Below, in pieces: positions 1 through 12,822 of a stretch of 64,000 bases of DNA; within the stretch, counting starts at the first letter, position 1, and each line of letters starts with the position of its first letter. This DNA comes from an uncultured Pelagibacteraceae bacterium. Its GTDB lineage: Bacteria > Pseudomonadota > Alphaproteobacteria > Pelagibacterales > Pelagibacteraceae. The stretch lies in NCBI GenBank assembly GCA_902555585.1, contig CACDSY010000005.1:16670-80669 (forward strand), written 5' to 3'. The notes under the pieces were generated by a model. That model saw only the letters and a list, made by a program, of their open reading frames with translations, searched no databases and was not told the origin of the DNA. A program made the translations under genes and the position numbers.

Positions 1-2764
1 TGATATTGGTGATGATATTAATTCAATTGTTAAGGAGGTTAATGGACCATCTTGGAGTCCAAGAAAAAATAAAATTGATGAGAGTAAAATACTTGATAAT
101 GAAATTGAGACTCTAGAAAGTCAAAATAAAGAAATAGATCAAAACGACGTAGTTGCAAGTAACAGTAATTCTATTAAAGCAGTCTCTTTGATTAGAGCTT
201 ACAGACAGCGTGGTCATTTATTATCAAAAGTTGATCCATTAGAAATGAGAGAAAGTGAGTATCTTGACGAACTACATCCTGAAAATTATGGATTTAAAAA
301 AGATGATTATAGTAAAAAAATTTACTTAGATGGTGTCTTAAATAAAGAATATTCTAACATAAAGGAAATTCTCTCTGTATTAAGAAAAATTTATTGTGGA
401 AATGTTGGTTATGAATATATGCATATTTCAAATCCAACAGAGAGAAAATGGTTTCGTGATAGAGTTGAAAAAGATGAAAATGCATTGAAATTTACAGTAA
501 ATGGAAAAAATGCAATCTTAAACAAATTAATACAAGCTGAGTGTTTTGAAAAATTTTTACACACAAAATATGTGGGATCAAAAAGATTTGGTCTTGATGG
601 TGGTGAAAGCTTAATACCTGCATTAGAGCAAATAATTAAAATTGGTGGTCAGTCAAACATAAAAGAAGTTAAAATTGGGATGTCTCACAGAGGAAGACTA
701 AATGTTTTAGCTAACGTTTTACAAAAATCATACAAAAGAATATTTAACGAGTTTGCTGGTGAAATTAATAATACAGATGAAGATAGTGCTGGCGATGTAA
801 AATATCATTTGGGAGCATCCTCTGATAGAGAATTTGATGGGAATGTTGTTCATGTAAGTCTAACTGATAATCCCTCACATTTAGAAGCAGTCAATCCAGT
901 AGTCTTAGGTCAAACTAGAGCAAAGCAATTTTTTCACAAAGATGCAAAAAGAAATAAGGTTATTCCAATTTTAATTCATGGAGATGCTGCTTTTGCTGGA
1001 CAAGGTGTAGTAGCTGAATGTTTTGCAATGTCTGGTTTGCCAGGTCATAATACAGGCGGAACAATTCACATAATTGTAAATAATCAAATTGGGTTTACAA
1101 CTAGCCCAAGATTTGCAAGATCCTCTCCTCACCCATCAGATATTGCCAAAATGGTTGAGGCTCCAATAATACACGTTAATGGAGATGATCCAGAGGCTGT
1201 AGTTTATGGATCAAGAATTGCAACAGAGTTCAGGCTTAAATTCAATCGAGATGTGGTTTTAGATTTAGTTTGTTATAGAAGATTTGGACATAATGAGGGA
1301 GATGAGCCCTCTTTCACTCAACCTCTTATGTACAAAAAAATAAGATCACATCCCTCTGCGGCAAAAATTTATGGATCAAAACTTGTAGATGAGGATTTAC
1401 TTTCAGAAAATGATTTAAATAATCAAATTAAAAAATTTAAAACTTTATTAGATGATCAATTTAAAACTGCAAAAGATTACAAACCAAAAATAGAATGGTT
1501 TGAAGGTGCTTGGTCGAGTTACAAGCCTAAAAAAGGAAAAGATAAAAAGGGGATCACAGGTGCAGATCCTGACTTCTTGAGAAATATATCAGATAAAATA
1601 AATATAATTCCTAATGAGATTAATGTTCATAAGACAATTAATAAAATATTTCAAAACAGGAAAAAAACAATTGATCAAGGTTCTAATATTGATTGGTCAT
1701 CAGCAGAAGCACTTGCTTTCGGATCATTGTTAGATGAAGGTTTTCCAGTAAGATTTGTAGGTCAAGACTCTGGAAGAGGAACTTTTAGCCAAAGGCACTC
1801 AGTTTTACGAAATCAAGAAGATAATTCTAGATATATACCATTGAATAGTATCTCAAAAACACAAAAAAAATTTGAGATTGTTGATAGTTTTCTTTCAGAG
1901 TTAGCAGTTCTTGGTTTTGAATATGGATACAGTTTAGTTGAGCCAAATACATTAACAATTTGGGAAGCACAATTTGGTGATTTTGCGAATGGAGCACAAG
2001 TCATAATCGATCAATTTATATCTTCGGGTGAAAGAAAATGGCAAAGAGCTTCTGGATTAGTAATGTTATTGCCTCATGGATATGAAGGCCAAGGACCTGA
2101 GCATTCATCTGCAAGATTAGAGAGATTTTTGCAGTTGTGTGCTAATGATAATCTTCAAGTGATGAACTGTACTACGCCAGCAAATTATTTTCATGCACTT
2201 AGAAGGCAAATTCATCGCGACTTCAGAAAACCTTTAGTTTTAATGACACCAAAGTCACTTTTAAGAAATAAATATTGTGTTTCAGATATAAAGGATTTTA
2301 ATAAGCAAACATCATTTCATCGTATTTTATGGGATCACGCATTAAATAATGATAATGAAAATTTTATAAAATTAAAAAATCCTGACGAAATTAAAAAAGT
2401 TATTCTTTGTTCTGGAAAAGTTTATTTTGACTTATTGGTTGCTAGAGAAAAAATTAAAAGAGACGATGTGATCTTGTTTAGAATAGAACAATTATATCCT
2501 TTTCCAGTAAAAAGCTTAGTCAAGGAACTTAAGCCTTATGCAAACAATGCTAAATTTTATTGGTGTCAAGAAGAACCAAAAAATATGGGAGCATGGTTTT
2601 CAGTGAGAGATTATATTCAATGGACATTAGAAACTATTAAAGCTAAAAATAATAATATTTCTTATATTGGAAGAAATCCTGATGCATCTCCCGCAACTGG
2701 CTATGCAAAAAGGCATATGGTAGAACAAGAAGAGATTATAAAAAAAGTTTTTGATAATGAGTAA
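1..2764 (+). CDS. sucA: 2-oxoglutarate dehydrogenase E1 component (5'-truncated by window)
   Basis: Thiamine-diphosphate dehydrogenase (E1o) that decarboxylates 2-oxoglutarate and succinylates the lipoyl group of SucB in the TCA cycle. The reading frame is open from base 2, so the true start lies upstream; an internal TTG at 188 is not the start. About 920 codons are visible against roughly 930-1000 for the family, so only the N-terminal E2-binding tail is missing. Visible family motifs are [14 protein letters not shown], the ThDP-binding [10 protein letters not shown] followed by [19 protein letters not shown], and [20 protein letters not shown]. It overlaps sucB by 8 bases, indicating translational coupling in a sucA-sucB-lpdA operon. 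Confidence 0.97.
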   Translation, partial: DIGDDINSIVKEVNGPSWSPRKNKIDESKILDNEIETLESQNKEIDQNDVVASNSNSIKAVSLIRAYRQRGHLLSKVDPLEMRESEYLDELHPENYGFKKDDYSKKIYLDGVLNKEYSNIKEILSVLRKIYCGNVGYEYMHISNPTERKWFRDRVEKDENALKFTVNGKNAILNKLIQAECFEKFLHTKYVGSKRFGLDGGESLIPALEQIIKIGGQSNIKEVKIGMSHRGRLNVLANVLQKSYKRIFNEFAGEINNTDEDSAGDVKYHLGASSDREFDGNVVHVSLTDNPSHLEAVNPVVLGQTRAKQFFHKDAKRNKVIPILIHGDAAFAGQGVVAECFAMSGLPGHNTGGTIHIIVNNQIGFTTSPRFARSSPHPSDIAKMVEAPIIHVNGDDPEAVVYGSRIATEFRLKFNRDVVLDLVCYRRFGHNEGDEPSFTQPLMYKKIRSHPSAAKIYGSKLVDEDLLSENDLNNQIKKFKTLLDDQFKTAKDYKPKIEWFEGAWSSYKPKKGKDKKGITGADPDFLRNISDKINIIPNEINVHKTINKIFQNRKKTIDQGSNIDWSSAEALAFGSLLDEGFPVRFVGQDSGRGTFSQRHSVLRNQEDNSRYIPLNSISKTQKKFEIVDSFLSELAVLGFEYGYSLVEPNTLTIWEAQFGDFANGAQVIIDQFISSGERKWQRASGLVMLLPHGYEGQGPEHSSARLERFLQLCANDNLQVMNCTTPANYFHALRRQIHRDFRKPLVLMTPKSLLRNKYCVSDIKDFNKQTSFHRILWDHALNNDNENFIKLKNPDEIKKVILCSGKVYFDLLVAREKIKRDDVILFRIEQLYPFPVKSLVKELKPYANNAKFYWCQEEPKNMGAWFSVRDYIQWTLETIKAKNNNISYIGRNPDASPATGYAKRHMVEQEEIIKKVFDNE

Positions 2765-4097
2765 AAAAATATTAGTTCCTACATTAGGTGAAAGCATTAC
2801 AGAAGCAACTGTTTCAAAATGGCTAAAAAAAGTTGGAGATCCAGTTGAAATAGATGAAGCTATTGTTGAACTTGAGACTGATAAAGTAAATTTAGAAGTT
2901 CCTTCACCAATAAGTGGGGTTTTATCAGAAATGAATTCAAAAGATGGAGATACTGTTGAAGTTGGTGCAGTGCTAGGTTCTATTTCTGAAGGAAAATCAA
3001 ATGTAGAAAAAAAAACACCCTTAAAGCAAGAAAAAGAAGTTGAAACTGTTGATGATGATAAAATAAAAGAGAAAAATACTAACGTCATAAATTTAGATAT
3101 AGAAAAAAAACTTACTCCAAAATTTGATAAAATTTCTGCAACTAGTAAAGATGAACCAATGGAACTTTTAGATGAGGTAAATAAAGAACCTCTTCTATTA
3201 ACTGACGAAGTTCAAATAACTCAAACTACAAAAGTTAATCCTATTATTCTTTCACCAGCGGTGAGAAAAATTGCAGCTGAAAATAATATTGATGTTGAAA
3301 ACGTTAAAGGTACAGGAAGAGATGGTAGAGTATTAAAAGGCGACCTTTTAAGCTTGATGGGTACAAATCCACAACCTAATCAAAGAAGAATTCAATATGG
3401 TGAGGAAGAGAGAATTAAAATGACAAGGTTAAGACAGACTATAGCAAAAAGACTCAAACAAGCACAAGAAAATGCAGCAATGTTAACAACTTTTAATGAA
3501 GTTGATATGTCTGGAATAATTTCGATGAGAAAGGACAATCAAGAGGATTTCAAAAATAGATATGGCATAAAGTTGGGACTGATGTCTTTCTTTGTAAAAG
3601 CGTGTGTTGTTGGGCTAAAATTATTTCCAGCAATAAATGCTGAAATTGAGGGTAATGATATTATTTATAAGAATTATTATAACATAAGTTTTGCAGTCGG
3701 TACCGATAAAGGTCTGGTTGTGCCAGTTTTGAGAAATGCAGATGAAATGTCATTTGCTGATATAGAAAAAGAAATTAAAAGACTATCTGAAAAAGCTAAT
3801 AGTGGAAATTTATCAATTGATGATCTTCAGGGAGGAACATTTACAATTAGTAATGGAGGAGTTTACGGCTCTATGTTATCAACTCCTATTTTGAACCCTC
3901 CTCAATCTGGAGTATTAGGAATGCACAACATTGTAGAAAGACCAGTTAATGTTGATGGTGAAATAAAAATTAAACCTATAATGTATTTAGCATTATCCTA
4001 TGATCACAGAATAATAGATGGAAAAGAATCTGTCACTTTTTTAAAAACTGTTAAGGAGAATCTTGAAGATCCAAGGAGATTATTTTTAAATATATAA
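2757..4097 (+). CDS. sucB: Dihydrolipoamide succinyltransferase, E2 of 2-oxoglutarate dehydrogenase
   Basis: E2 core of the oxoglutarate dehydrogenase complex; transfers the succinyl group from lipoamide to CoA. Starting from ATG 2757 (446 aa), a lipoyl domain lies at about 1-77 with the lipoylated lysine in ETDKV (K43). A charged linker follows, then a peripheral subunit-binding domain ([12 protein letters not shown]...[12 protein letters not shown], about 165-200) and a catalytic domain ending in SYDHRIIDG with His417 and Asp421. A TTG two codons upstream is possible, but the ATG inside the sucA end fits better. It overlaps sucA by 8 bases and lpdA by 1, so the three genes are probably translated as a coupled set. 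Confidence 0.96.
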   Translation: MSKKILVPTLGESITEATVSKWLKKVGDPVEIDEAIVELETDKVNLEVPSPISGVLSEMNSKDGDTVEVGAVLGSISEGKSNVEKKTPLKQEKEVETVDDDKIKEKNTNVINLDIEKKLTPKFDKISATSKDEPMELLDEVNKEPLLLTDEVQITQTTKVNPIILSPAVRKIAAENNIDVENVKGTGRDGRVLKGDLLSLMGTNPQPNQRRIQYGEEERIKMTRLRQTIAKRLKQAQENAAMLTTFNEVDMSGIISMRKDNQEDFKNRYGIKLGLMSFFVKACVVGLKLFPAINAEIEGNDIIYKNYYNISFAVGTDKGLVVPVLRNADEMSFADIEKEIKRLSEKANSGNLSIDDLQGGTFTISNGGVYGSMLSTPILNPPQSGVLGMHNIVERPVNVDGEIKIKPIMYLALSYDHRIIDGKESVTFLKTVKENLEDPRRLFLNI

Positions 4098-5491
4098 TGA
4101 CTGATAAATTTGATGTTACGGTAATTGGTGGAGGTCCTGCAGGATATGTTTGTGCTATAAGATTGGCGCAATTAGGATTAAATACTGCATGTATTGAATC
4201 AAGAGGTTCCCTAGGGGGAACTTGTTTAAATATTGGATGTATACCATCAAAAAGTTTATTAAATCTGTCTGAGAATTTTCACAAAGCTAAAAACTTTGCA
4301 GACATTGGTATTGAGACAGGCGAGGTAAAACTTAATTTAAAAAAAATGATGGAAAATAAAGAAAAATCAGTATCCACGTTGACAAAAGGTGTGGAATTTT
4401 TGTTTAAAAAAAATAAGGTTACATACATTAAGGGGACTGGAACATTAAAAACAAAAGATGAAATATTAGTAAAAAATAATAATCAAGAGACAAAAATAAA
4501 ATCGAATAAAATAATCATTAGTACTGGCTCTGCACCTCTGCCTCTGCCTGGAATAGAGTTCGATGAAAAGCAAATACTATCCTCAACGGGGGCATTATCT
4601 ATCTCTAAACTCCCAAAAAAAATGATTGTTGTAGGTGGTGGATATATTGGTTTAGAAATGGGATCTGTTTGGTCACGATTGGGAACCGAAGTACAAGTTG
4701 TAGAATATCTAGATCATATTACCCCTGGTTTGGATAAAGAAATTTCTAGTGAATTTATGAAAATTTTAAAAAAACAAAATATTAAATTTAATTTAAATAC
4801 TAAGGTCGAAAAAATTTCTAAAAGTAGTGAAGGAGTTATAGTTGAAATTTCTAATAATGGAAAAAAAAGCAAACTAGAAGCTGATGTAGTTCTTATTTCA
4901 GTAGGTCGAAAACCTTATACTGATAATTTAAATTTAGATAATATTGGTATTAGTCTTGACAAAAAAGGAAGAATTAAAGTTGATAAAAATTTTGAGACAA
5001 ATATAAAAAATATTTATGCAATAGGTGATGTAATAGATGGTCCTATGCTTGCTCACAAGGCAGAGGAAGAGGGTATTGCAGTTGCAGAACTCATTGCAGG
5101 TCAATCTGGACATGTAAATTATAACTTGATACCAGGAGTAATATATACATCCCCAGAAGTTGCTTATGTAGGTGAAAATGAGGAACAGCTTAAAGAAAAA
5201 AATATCAGTTTTAAAATTGGAAAATTTCCTTTTATGGCTAATTCAAGAGCTAAAGCAATAAATGAACCAGAGGGATTCGTAAAAATATTAGCTGAAAGTA
5301 CAACAGATAGAGTATTGGGTGTACATATAATCGGACCTCATGCTGGAGAAATGATTGCAGAAATGTCAGTTGCAATGGAATTTGGCGCTAGTTCTGAAGA
5401 TATTGCAAGAACATGTCATGCCCATCCTACTTTTTCAGAAGCTATAAAAGAAGCTGCTTTATCTGTAGATAAAAGACAAATTCACTCTTAG
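4097..5491 (+). CDS. lpdA: Dihydrolipoyl dehydrogenase (E3)
   Basis: FAD flavoprotein that reoxidises the dihydrolipoyl group of SucB and passes electrons to NAD. The 464-residue length is normal. The FAD-binding GGGPAGY is at the N-terminus and the redox disulfide pair is C43/C48 in GGTCLNIGC. The NAD-binding GGGYIGLEMGSVW is in the middle, and the C-terminal His443/Glu448 pair sits in HAHPTFSE. It begins in the last base of the sucB stop codon. Its position directly after sucAB says it serves this complex, although an E3 can be shared with other 2-oxoacid dehydrogenases. Confidence 0.96.
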   Translation: MTDKFDVTVIGGGPAGYVCAIRLAQLGLNTACIESRGSLGGTCLNIGCIPSKSLLNLSENFHKAKNFADIGIETGEVKLNLKKMMENKEKSVSTLTKGVEFLFKKNKVTYIKGTGTLKTKDEILVKNNNQETKIKSNKIIISTGSAPLPLPGIEFDEKQILSSTGALSISKLPKKMIVVGGGYIGLEMGSVWSRLGTEVQVVEYLDHITPGLDKEISSEFMKILKKQNIKFNLNTKVEKISKSSEGVIVEISNNGKKSKLEADVVLISVGRKPYTDNLNLDNIGISLDKKGRIKVDKNFETNIKNIYAIGDVIDGPMLAHKAEEEGIAVAELIAGQSGHVNYNLIPGVIYTSPEVAYVGENEEQLKEKNISFKIGKFPFMANSRAKAINEPEGFVKILAESTTDRVLGVHIIGPHAGEMIAEMSVAMEFGASSEDIARTCHAHPTFSEAIKEAALSVDKRQIHS

Positions 5492-5492
5492 T

Positions 5493-5519
5493 ATATTTCA
5501 TAATTTATTTATGAAATAT
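5493..5519 (+). promoter_or_regulatory. Hairpin covering the priA start codon
   Basis: A perfect 11-bp inverted repeat: left arm ATATTTCATAA (5493-5503), 5-base loop, right arm TTATGAAATAT (5509-5519). The right arm contains the priA ATG at 5511. In RNA the fold would hide the start codon. There is no T-run after it, so it does not look like an intrinsic terminator. It is all but one base pair A:U, so it would be only moderately stable. A role in limiting priA translation is inferred. Confidence 0.4.
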
Positions 5520-7466
5520 CCTGTCCTAATACCTAATATATTCAACTTTCCTTTTACATATGAAAGTGACTTAGATCTTAAAGTTGGAGATTATGTCTAT
5601 GTTCCCTTTGGAAAATCAAAAATAACAGGAGTTGTATGGAATGAATTTGAAAAAAGAAATAACAAAAATTTTCAGATAAAAAAAATTCTAAAAAAAATAG
5701 AAATTGAACCACTTAAAAAAGAAATTATATCCTTTTTGAATTGGTTTTCTGAATACAACTTAGTGCCAAAAGGAATGTGTTTAAAACTACATTTACTTAG
5801 TGGAGAAGCAATCACTAATTATGAGGATAAAAATTATCTATCCTATAATAAACAAAAGTTTGTAAATAAGTTTACCCTGTCTTCAGATCAAAGAGAAATA
5901 TTTGAAGAAATATCAAAAAAAAATAACAAGTTTAGGGTACATCTTTTACAAGGAACTACAGGTTCTGGAAAAACAATTGTTTATTTTAAGCATATAAAAC
6001 AATTGTTAGAAATAGGCTATCAAGCAATGATTCTACTACCTGAAATTGGTTTAACTGCAGAATTTGAAAATAAATTTGAAGAATTTTTTGGTTTTAGTGC
6101 TGCAGTGTGGCACTCAGGAATAACACCTAAAAAAAAGAAAATAATCTGGAGTGGAGTATCATCAGGAAAAATTAATGTAATTATTGGAGCTCGTTCCTCA
6201 TTATTTTTACCGTTTAAAAATCTTGGAATTATAGTTGTAGACGAAGAGCACGATCAATCATTCAAACAAGACGAAGGAGTAATTTACAATGCAAGAGACA
6301 TGGCTATTGCTAGAGCTAATTTTGAAAATATCCCTATCAATCTTGTTACTGCAGTACCCTCAATAGAAACATATGCAAATATTAAGAAAAAGAAATACTC
6401 TGTATCACGTTTAACTAAAAGATATAAAGATGCAAATTTACCTTCATATGAAATAATTGACTTAAACAAATATAAGTTAGATAAACAATCATGGATTGCT
6501 AATAAAACTTTAGAAAAGGTAAATAATCACTTAAAAAAAAATGACCAAGTATTGTTTTTTATTAATAGAAGGGGTTTTGCTCCATATGCTCTTTGTAAGA
6601 AATGTTTAAATGTTTATTCTTGTCCAAATTGTTCAATAAATTTAGTATATCACAAACATAAAAATAAATTACTTTGTCATTATTGTGGTTTTCAATCTCA
6701 GTTAAGTAGGGATTGTAAGAAAGGTGAATTATGTGATTTTGTTTTTAGTGGTCCTGGTGTAGAGAGAATTTCTGAAGAGGTTAAACTTAAATTCCCAAAT
6801 AATAAAATATCAATTTTCTCAAGTGATACCATTAATAAAAAATCTTCTAAAAAAAAATTAGAAGATATAGTTAAAGGAAAAATTGACATACTTATTGGAA
6901 CGCAATTAATTTCTAAAGGTTTTCATTTTCCAAAGTTAAACTGCATTGTTATTCTAGATATTGATCTTAATTCAAATGGACATGATTTAAGAACTGCAGA
7001 AAAAAACTTACAACTCTATCATCAATTATCTGGACGAGCTGGCAGAACTGGTAAACCAGCTACAGTATATTTTCAAACATACAACTCAAACCAAAGTATT
7101 ATAAATCAAATAACAAATCCTGATCCTTTTATTTTTTTAGAAAATGAATTGAAATTACGAGAAAAGAACAATTTACCACCTTATGAAAGATTTGTTTCAT
7201 TAATACTAACCTCTTCAAATGAAAGAAGTTTAGAAAAAGCGTCAATGGACATAAAAAAAATGTTATTAAAATCCTTAAACGAAAAAATTTTGGGACCTGT
7301 TAATGCACCTATATATAGAGTTAGACGAAAGTATAGGCAGAGACTTTTGATAAGATCTAAAAAGGGTTCTAATATTCAAAAAAGATTGAGTGAAATCTTA
7401 ATTACATACAAATTACCTAAAGAAATAAAACTAACAGTTGATGTTGACCCAATAACCTTTAATTAA
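5511..7466 (+). CDS. priA: Primosomal protein N' (replication restart helicase PriA)
   Basis: 3'-5' DNA helicase that reloads the replisome at stalled forks. The N-terminal part carries a PriA DNA-binding domain (GDYVYVPFGKSKITGVVW, about 26-43). Walker A is GTTGSGKT (148-155), and DEEH is the Walker B box. Zinc-binding cysteines occur as CKKC, CPNC and CHYCG pairs (about 362-405). Late helicase motifs are GTQLISKGFHFP and LSGRAGRTG. At 651 residues it is shorter than the E. coli protein (732), mostly in the N-terminal linker region. It follows lpdA by 19 bases, and its start codon lies in a hairpin. Confidence 0.95.
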   Translation: MKYPVLIPNIFNFPFTYESDLDLKVGDYVYVPFGKSKITGVVWNEFEKRNNKNFQIKKILKKIEIEPLKKEIISFLNWFSEYNLVPKGMCLKLHLLSGEAITNYEDKNYLSYNKQKFVNKFTLSSDQREIFEEISKKNNKFRVHLLQGTTGSGKTIVYFKHIKQLLEIGYQAMILLPEIGLTAEFENKFEEFFGFSAAVWHSGITPKKKKIIWSGVSSGKINVIIGARSSLFLPFKNLGIIVVDEEHDQSFKQDEGVIYNARDMAIARANFENIPINLVTAVPSIETYANIKKKKYSVSRLTKRYKDANLPSYEIIDLNKYKLDKQSWIANKTLEKVNNHLKKNDQVLFFINRRGFAPYALCKKCLNVYSCPNCSINLVYHKHKNKLLCHYCGFQSQLSRDCKKGELCDFVFSGPGVERISEEVKLKFPNNKISIFSSDTINKKSSKKKLEDIVKGKIDILIGTQLISKGFHFPKLNCIVILDIDLNSNGHDLRTAEKNLQLYHQLSGRAGRTGKPATVYFQTYNSNQSIINQITNPDPFIFLENELKLREKNNLPPYERFVSLILTSSNERSLEKASMDIKKMLLKSLNEKILGPVNAPIYRVRRKYRQRLLIRSKKGSNIQKRLSEILITYKLPKEIKLTVDVDPITFN

Positions 7467-7469
7467 TGG

Positions 7470-7480
7470 GCAAATTTTGC
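7470..7480. promoter_or_regulatory. Small palindrome upstream of the ATP synthase operon
   Basis: GCAAATTTTGC is an 11-base palindrome (5-bp arms, one central base) in the 98-base gap between priA and atpH. No convincing -35/-10 pair was found next to it; a possible -10 TATGCT lies at 7520-7525. It could be an operator or chance in AT-rich DNA. Confidence 0.2.
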
Positions 7481-7564
7481 ACTATTTAGTCAATCTGTTA
7501 CTTGAAGACACTAAACTCATATGCTACTTAATCCAAAAAAATCTTCTAAAATAAAGAGTTAAAA

Positions 7565-8122
7565 TTGAGCAAAAATAACAGTTTTTCAGCAACTACAGTA
7601 AGCAGGTATTCTTTGGCACTATATGAATTGGCTAATGAAAATAATTCAATAGATGAGGTTGAAAAACAATCAATATCTTTTTTAAGATTAATAGATGAAA
7701 GCAAAGATTTTAGTTCATTAATAAAAGATCCAACTAATTCTGTAAATGAACTAAAGGATGTAATTAACAAAATTGCTGAGAATTATAAATTAAACTCTTT
7801 AATGTCAAAATTTTTAGGTTTTCTAATATCTAAAAGAAGATTTTTTTATGTAAGAACAATTCTTCAGGATTTTGTAGATACTTGTTCGAAAAAAAGAGGA
7901 GAAGTAAAAGCTGAACTAATTTCCTCTAAAGAATTATCAGGAGAACAAGTAACTAAAATAAAAGACGAACTATCTCAAAATTTTAAAGCAAAAATAAAAT
8001 TAGACTACAAATATGACAAAAGTTTAATTGGAGGTTTAGTAATACAAGTTGGTAGTATTATGGTAGACACCTCTATTAAAAATAAATTACAACAAATCGA
8101 AAATACAATGATAGAGGCTTAA
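7565..8122 (+). CDS. atpH: F1 ATP synthase delta subunit
   Basis: Delta (OSCP-like) subunit joining the F1 head to the peripheral stalk. The 185-residue protein has the family pattern of an N-terminal helical bundle (SRYSLALYELANE) and the conserved C-terminal segment DKSLIGGLVIQVGSIMVDTSIKNKL. The start is a TTG at 7565 preceded by an AAAGAG Shine-Dalgarno-like stretch; no ATG is available near it in frame. It is the first gene of atpHAGDC. The F0 genes (a, b, c) are not in the window, as in alphaproteobacteria, where they form a separate cluster. Confidence 0.95.
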   Translation: MSKNNSFSATTVSRYSLALYELANENNSIDEVEKQSISFLRLIDESKDFSSLIKDPTNSVNELKDVINKIAENYKLNSLMSKFLGFLISKRRFFYVRTILQDFVDTCSKKRGEVKAELISSKELSGEQVTKIKDELSQNFKAKIKLDYKYDKSLIGGLVIQVGSIMVDTSIKNKLQQIENTMIEA

Positions 8123-9658
8123 ATGGAAATAAATCCTTCAGAAGTAACAAAAATATTAAAAGAACAAATTAAAAAGTTTGGAGATAAAGCTGAGGTTACA
8201 GAGGTTGGTCAAGTTTTATCAGTAGGTGATGGTATAGCAAGAATTTATGGATTAGATAATGTTCAAGCTGGAGAAATGGTAGAATTTTCTGACGGTTCGA
8301 AAGGAATGGCATTAAACTTAGAAAGTGAAAATGTAGGTGTAGTAATTTTTGGTGATGATAAAGCAGTTAAAGAGGGTGATACTGTAAAAAGAACTGGTGC
8401 AATTGTTGATACACCAGTTGGGAAAGAATTGCTTGGCAGAGTAGTTGATGGTTTAGGAAACCCAATTGATGGAAAAGGTGCGTTAGATAAAAGTTTAAAA
8501 AGAAGTAGGGTTGAGGTTAAAGCTCCTGGCATTATTCCACGTAAATCTGTAAGTGAACCAATGCAGACTGGTCTTAAATCAATTGATAGTCTAGTTCCAA
8601 TTGGAAGAGGACAAAGAGAATTAATTATTGGTGACAGACAAACTGGTAAAACAGCAGTTGCAATTGATGCTATAATAAACCAAAAAAAAATTAACGAGTC
8701 AGGTGATGAGAAGAAAAAATTATATTGTATTTATGTGGCCGTAGGACAAAAGAGATCTACAGTTAGACAGATTGAAAAAACACTAGAAGAAGCTGGTGCA
8801 ATGGAATACACAACAATAGTTGCAGCAACGGCATCAGATGCAGCACCTTTGCAATTTTTAGCCCCTTATACTGGATGTACTATGGGCGAATATTTTAGAG
8901 ATAATGGGATGCATGCTTTGATTATATATGATGATTTATCAAAACAAGCTGTTGCATATAGACAAATGTCACTTCTATTAAGAAGACCTCCTGGAAGAGA
9001 AGCATATCCTGGAGATGTGTTTTATTTACATAGTAGATTACTTGAAAGAGCAGCAAAATTAGGTGATGAACATGGTGGAGGCTCTTTAACAGCTCTTCCA
9101 ATCATTGAAACCCAGGGTGGTGATGTTTCTGCATTTATACCAACAAATGTTATTTCAATTACTGATGGTCAAATATTTCTTGAAACTGAACTTTTTAACC
9201 AAGGAATAAGACCTGCCATAAATGTTGGATTATCCGTATCAAGAGTTGGATCATCTGCTCAAACTAAAGCTATGAAGAAAGTTTCAGGGTCCATGAAATT
9301 GGAGCTCGCGCAATATCGAGAAATGGCTGCATTTGCACAATTTGGTTCAGACCTCGATGCGTCTACTCAGAAATTACTTAACAGAGGATCAAAGTTAACT
9401 GAACTTTTAAAGCAAAATCAATATTCTCCCATGACAGTTGCAGAACAAGTCATTTCTGTATTTTGTGGAGTTAGAGGACATCTTGATGATATTGAACAAA
9501 AGGATATTTCAAGTTTTGAGATTAAAATTATTGAAAAATGTAAATCTGAAAAGCCAGATATTATTGAGTCAATAACAGCATCAGGAAAACTTGAAGATGA
9601 CAAAGAAAAAGAATTGAATGAAATTATCATTCAACTTAAGAAAGATTTCAACTCATAA
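8123..9658 (+). CDS. atpA: F1 ATP synthase alpha subunit
   Basis: Non-catalytic nucleotide-binding subunit of the F1 hexamer. The 511-residue length is typical. Visible features are the N-terminal beta-barrel ([14 protein letters not shown]), Walker A GDRQTGKT (170-177), a Walker B region ending [17 protein letters not shown], and the alpha-subunit signature [17 protein letters not shown], which carries the arginine finger. It starts directly after the atpH stop codon, so it is translationally coupled. It ends six bases before atpG. Confidence 0.98.
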   Translation: MEINPSEVTKILKEQIKKFGDKAEVTEVGQVLSVGDGIARIYGLDNVQAGEMVEFSDGSKGMALNLESENVGVVIFGDDKAVKEGDTVKRTGAIVDTPVGKELLGRVVDGLGNPIDGKGALDKSLKRSRVEVKAPGIIPRKSVSEPMQTGLKSIDSLVPIGRGQRELIIGDRQTGKTAVAIDAIINQKKINESGDEKKKLYCIYVAVGQKRSTVRQIEKTLEEAGAMEYTTIVAATASDAAPLQFLAPYTGCTMGEYFRDNGMHALIIYDDLSKQAVAYRQMSLLLRRPPGREAYPGDVFYLHSRLLERAAKLGDEHGGGSLTALPIIETQGGDVSAFIPTNVISITDGQIFLETELFNQGIRPAINVGLSVSRVGSSAQTKAMKKVSGSMKLELAQYREMAAFAQFGSDLDASTQKLLNRGSKLTELLKQNQYSPMTVAEQVISVFCGVRGHLDDIEQKDISSFEIKIIEKCKSEKPDIIESITASGKLEDDKEKELNEIIIQLKKDFNS

Positions 9659-9664
9659 AAAATA

Positions 9665-11960
<2,296 letters not shown>

Positions 11961-11961
<1 letters not shown>

Positions 11962-12353
11962 TGAGTGAAGAATATTCTGTAGAAATAGTAAATCCTGAAA
12001 AATCATTTCTGTCAAAAGATGATGTGACTGAAGTAGTTGTTCCTGCATTCGAAGGTGAGATAGGAATTTTAAAAGACCATATCTCTATTATTTCATTTTT
12101 AAAGCCAGGAATAATTAAAATATTCTCAAAGTCTGGTGAAGAAAGTTTTTATGTAAACGATGGAATAATTGAGTTTAAGAACAACAATCTTTCTATACTT
12201 ACAAGTCTTATTTTGAATTTAAAAGATATGGATAAAGAAAAAATTTCAGAAGTCCAAAAATCTGCTGAAGAAGAACTGAAAAAACCTGAAATTAATGATC
12301 AGGAAAAATATTTGCTAGATCAAAAACTTGAAGTAATAAAATCAATTAATTAA
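11961..12353 (+). CDS. atpC: F1 ATP synthase epsilon subunit
   Basis: Rotor-stalk subunit that couples gamma to the c-ring and can restrain ATP hydrolysis. It has 130 residues with the N-terminal beta-sandwich (VEIVNPEKSFLSKDDVTEVVVPAFEGEIGI) and a short C-terminal helical region. Last gene of the F1 operon. Its final 12 bases overlap the end of the convergent rppH gene, leaving no room for a separate terminator. The zeta inhibitor (DUF1476), a partner of F1 in alphaproteobacteria, is encoded at 45720. Confidence 0.95.
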
Positions 12354-12821
12354 AATTTTTTTAATTTCCTCTTGAATTTTCTTGTACACATGGAGTTTAA
12401 ATTTTACTACAAGTTTAGTAATTTTATCTGGATCCACCCACTTCCATTCTAGAAATTCTGGATACTTTGTATTAATATTGATTTCTTTTTCATCACCATT
12501 AAATCTCATTATATACCATTGTTGTTCTTGACCTTTAAACCTACCTTTCCATATAATTCCTAGCAATTCATTTGGTAGATGGTAAGTTAGTAAACCATCA
12601 ATTTTTTTTATCAAACTTACTGATTTAATACTGGTTTCCTCTTCTAATTCTCTTATTGCTGCCTTATAAAAGTCCTCACCTTTATCTACCCCACCTTGTG
12701 GCATTTGCCAAAAATTTTTTTTGTTATCAATTCTTTTTGCAACAAAAACTTTGTTTTCTTTATTTAAAACAACTATCCCAACACCACTTCTGAGTGGTAA
12801 ATTTTTATATTTATCTTTCAT
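12342..12821 (-). CDS. rppH: RNA pyrophosphohydrolase / Nudix hydrolase
   Basis: Nudix hydrolase of the RppH type, which removes pyrophosphate from 5' ends of mRNA and so triggers decay. The Nudix box runs from about residue 44 to 66 (GVDKGEDFYKAAIRELEEET) with the catalytic REXXEE glutamates. NFWQMPQGGVD upstream and the aromatic YHLPNELLGIIWKGRFKGQEQQW segment are typical of RppH. At 159 residues it matches the family. It is the last gene of the long minus-strand unit led by rplU and starts one base after ctpA ends. Confidence 0.9.
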   Translation of the reverse strand: MKDKYKNLPLRSGVGIVVLNKENKVFVAKRIDNKKNFWQMPQGGVDKGEDFYKAAIRELEEETSIKSVSLIKKIDGLLTYHLPNELLGIIWKGRFKGQEQQWYIMRFNGDEKEININTKYPEFLEWKWVDPDKITKLVVKFKLHVYKKIQEEIKKILIN

Positions 12822-12822
12822 T

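Noticed and set aside
188..200. TTG at 188 as the sucA start
   Set aside because: The frame is open to base 2 and the codons before 188 read GPSW-type residues expected upstream in SucA, so the gene is simply cut by the window edge.
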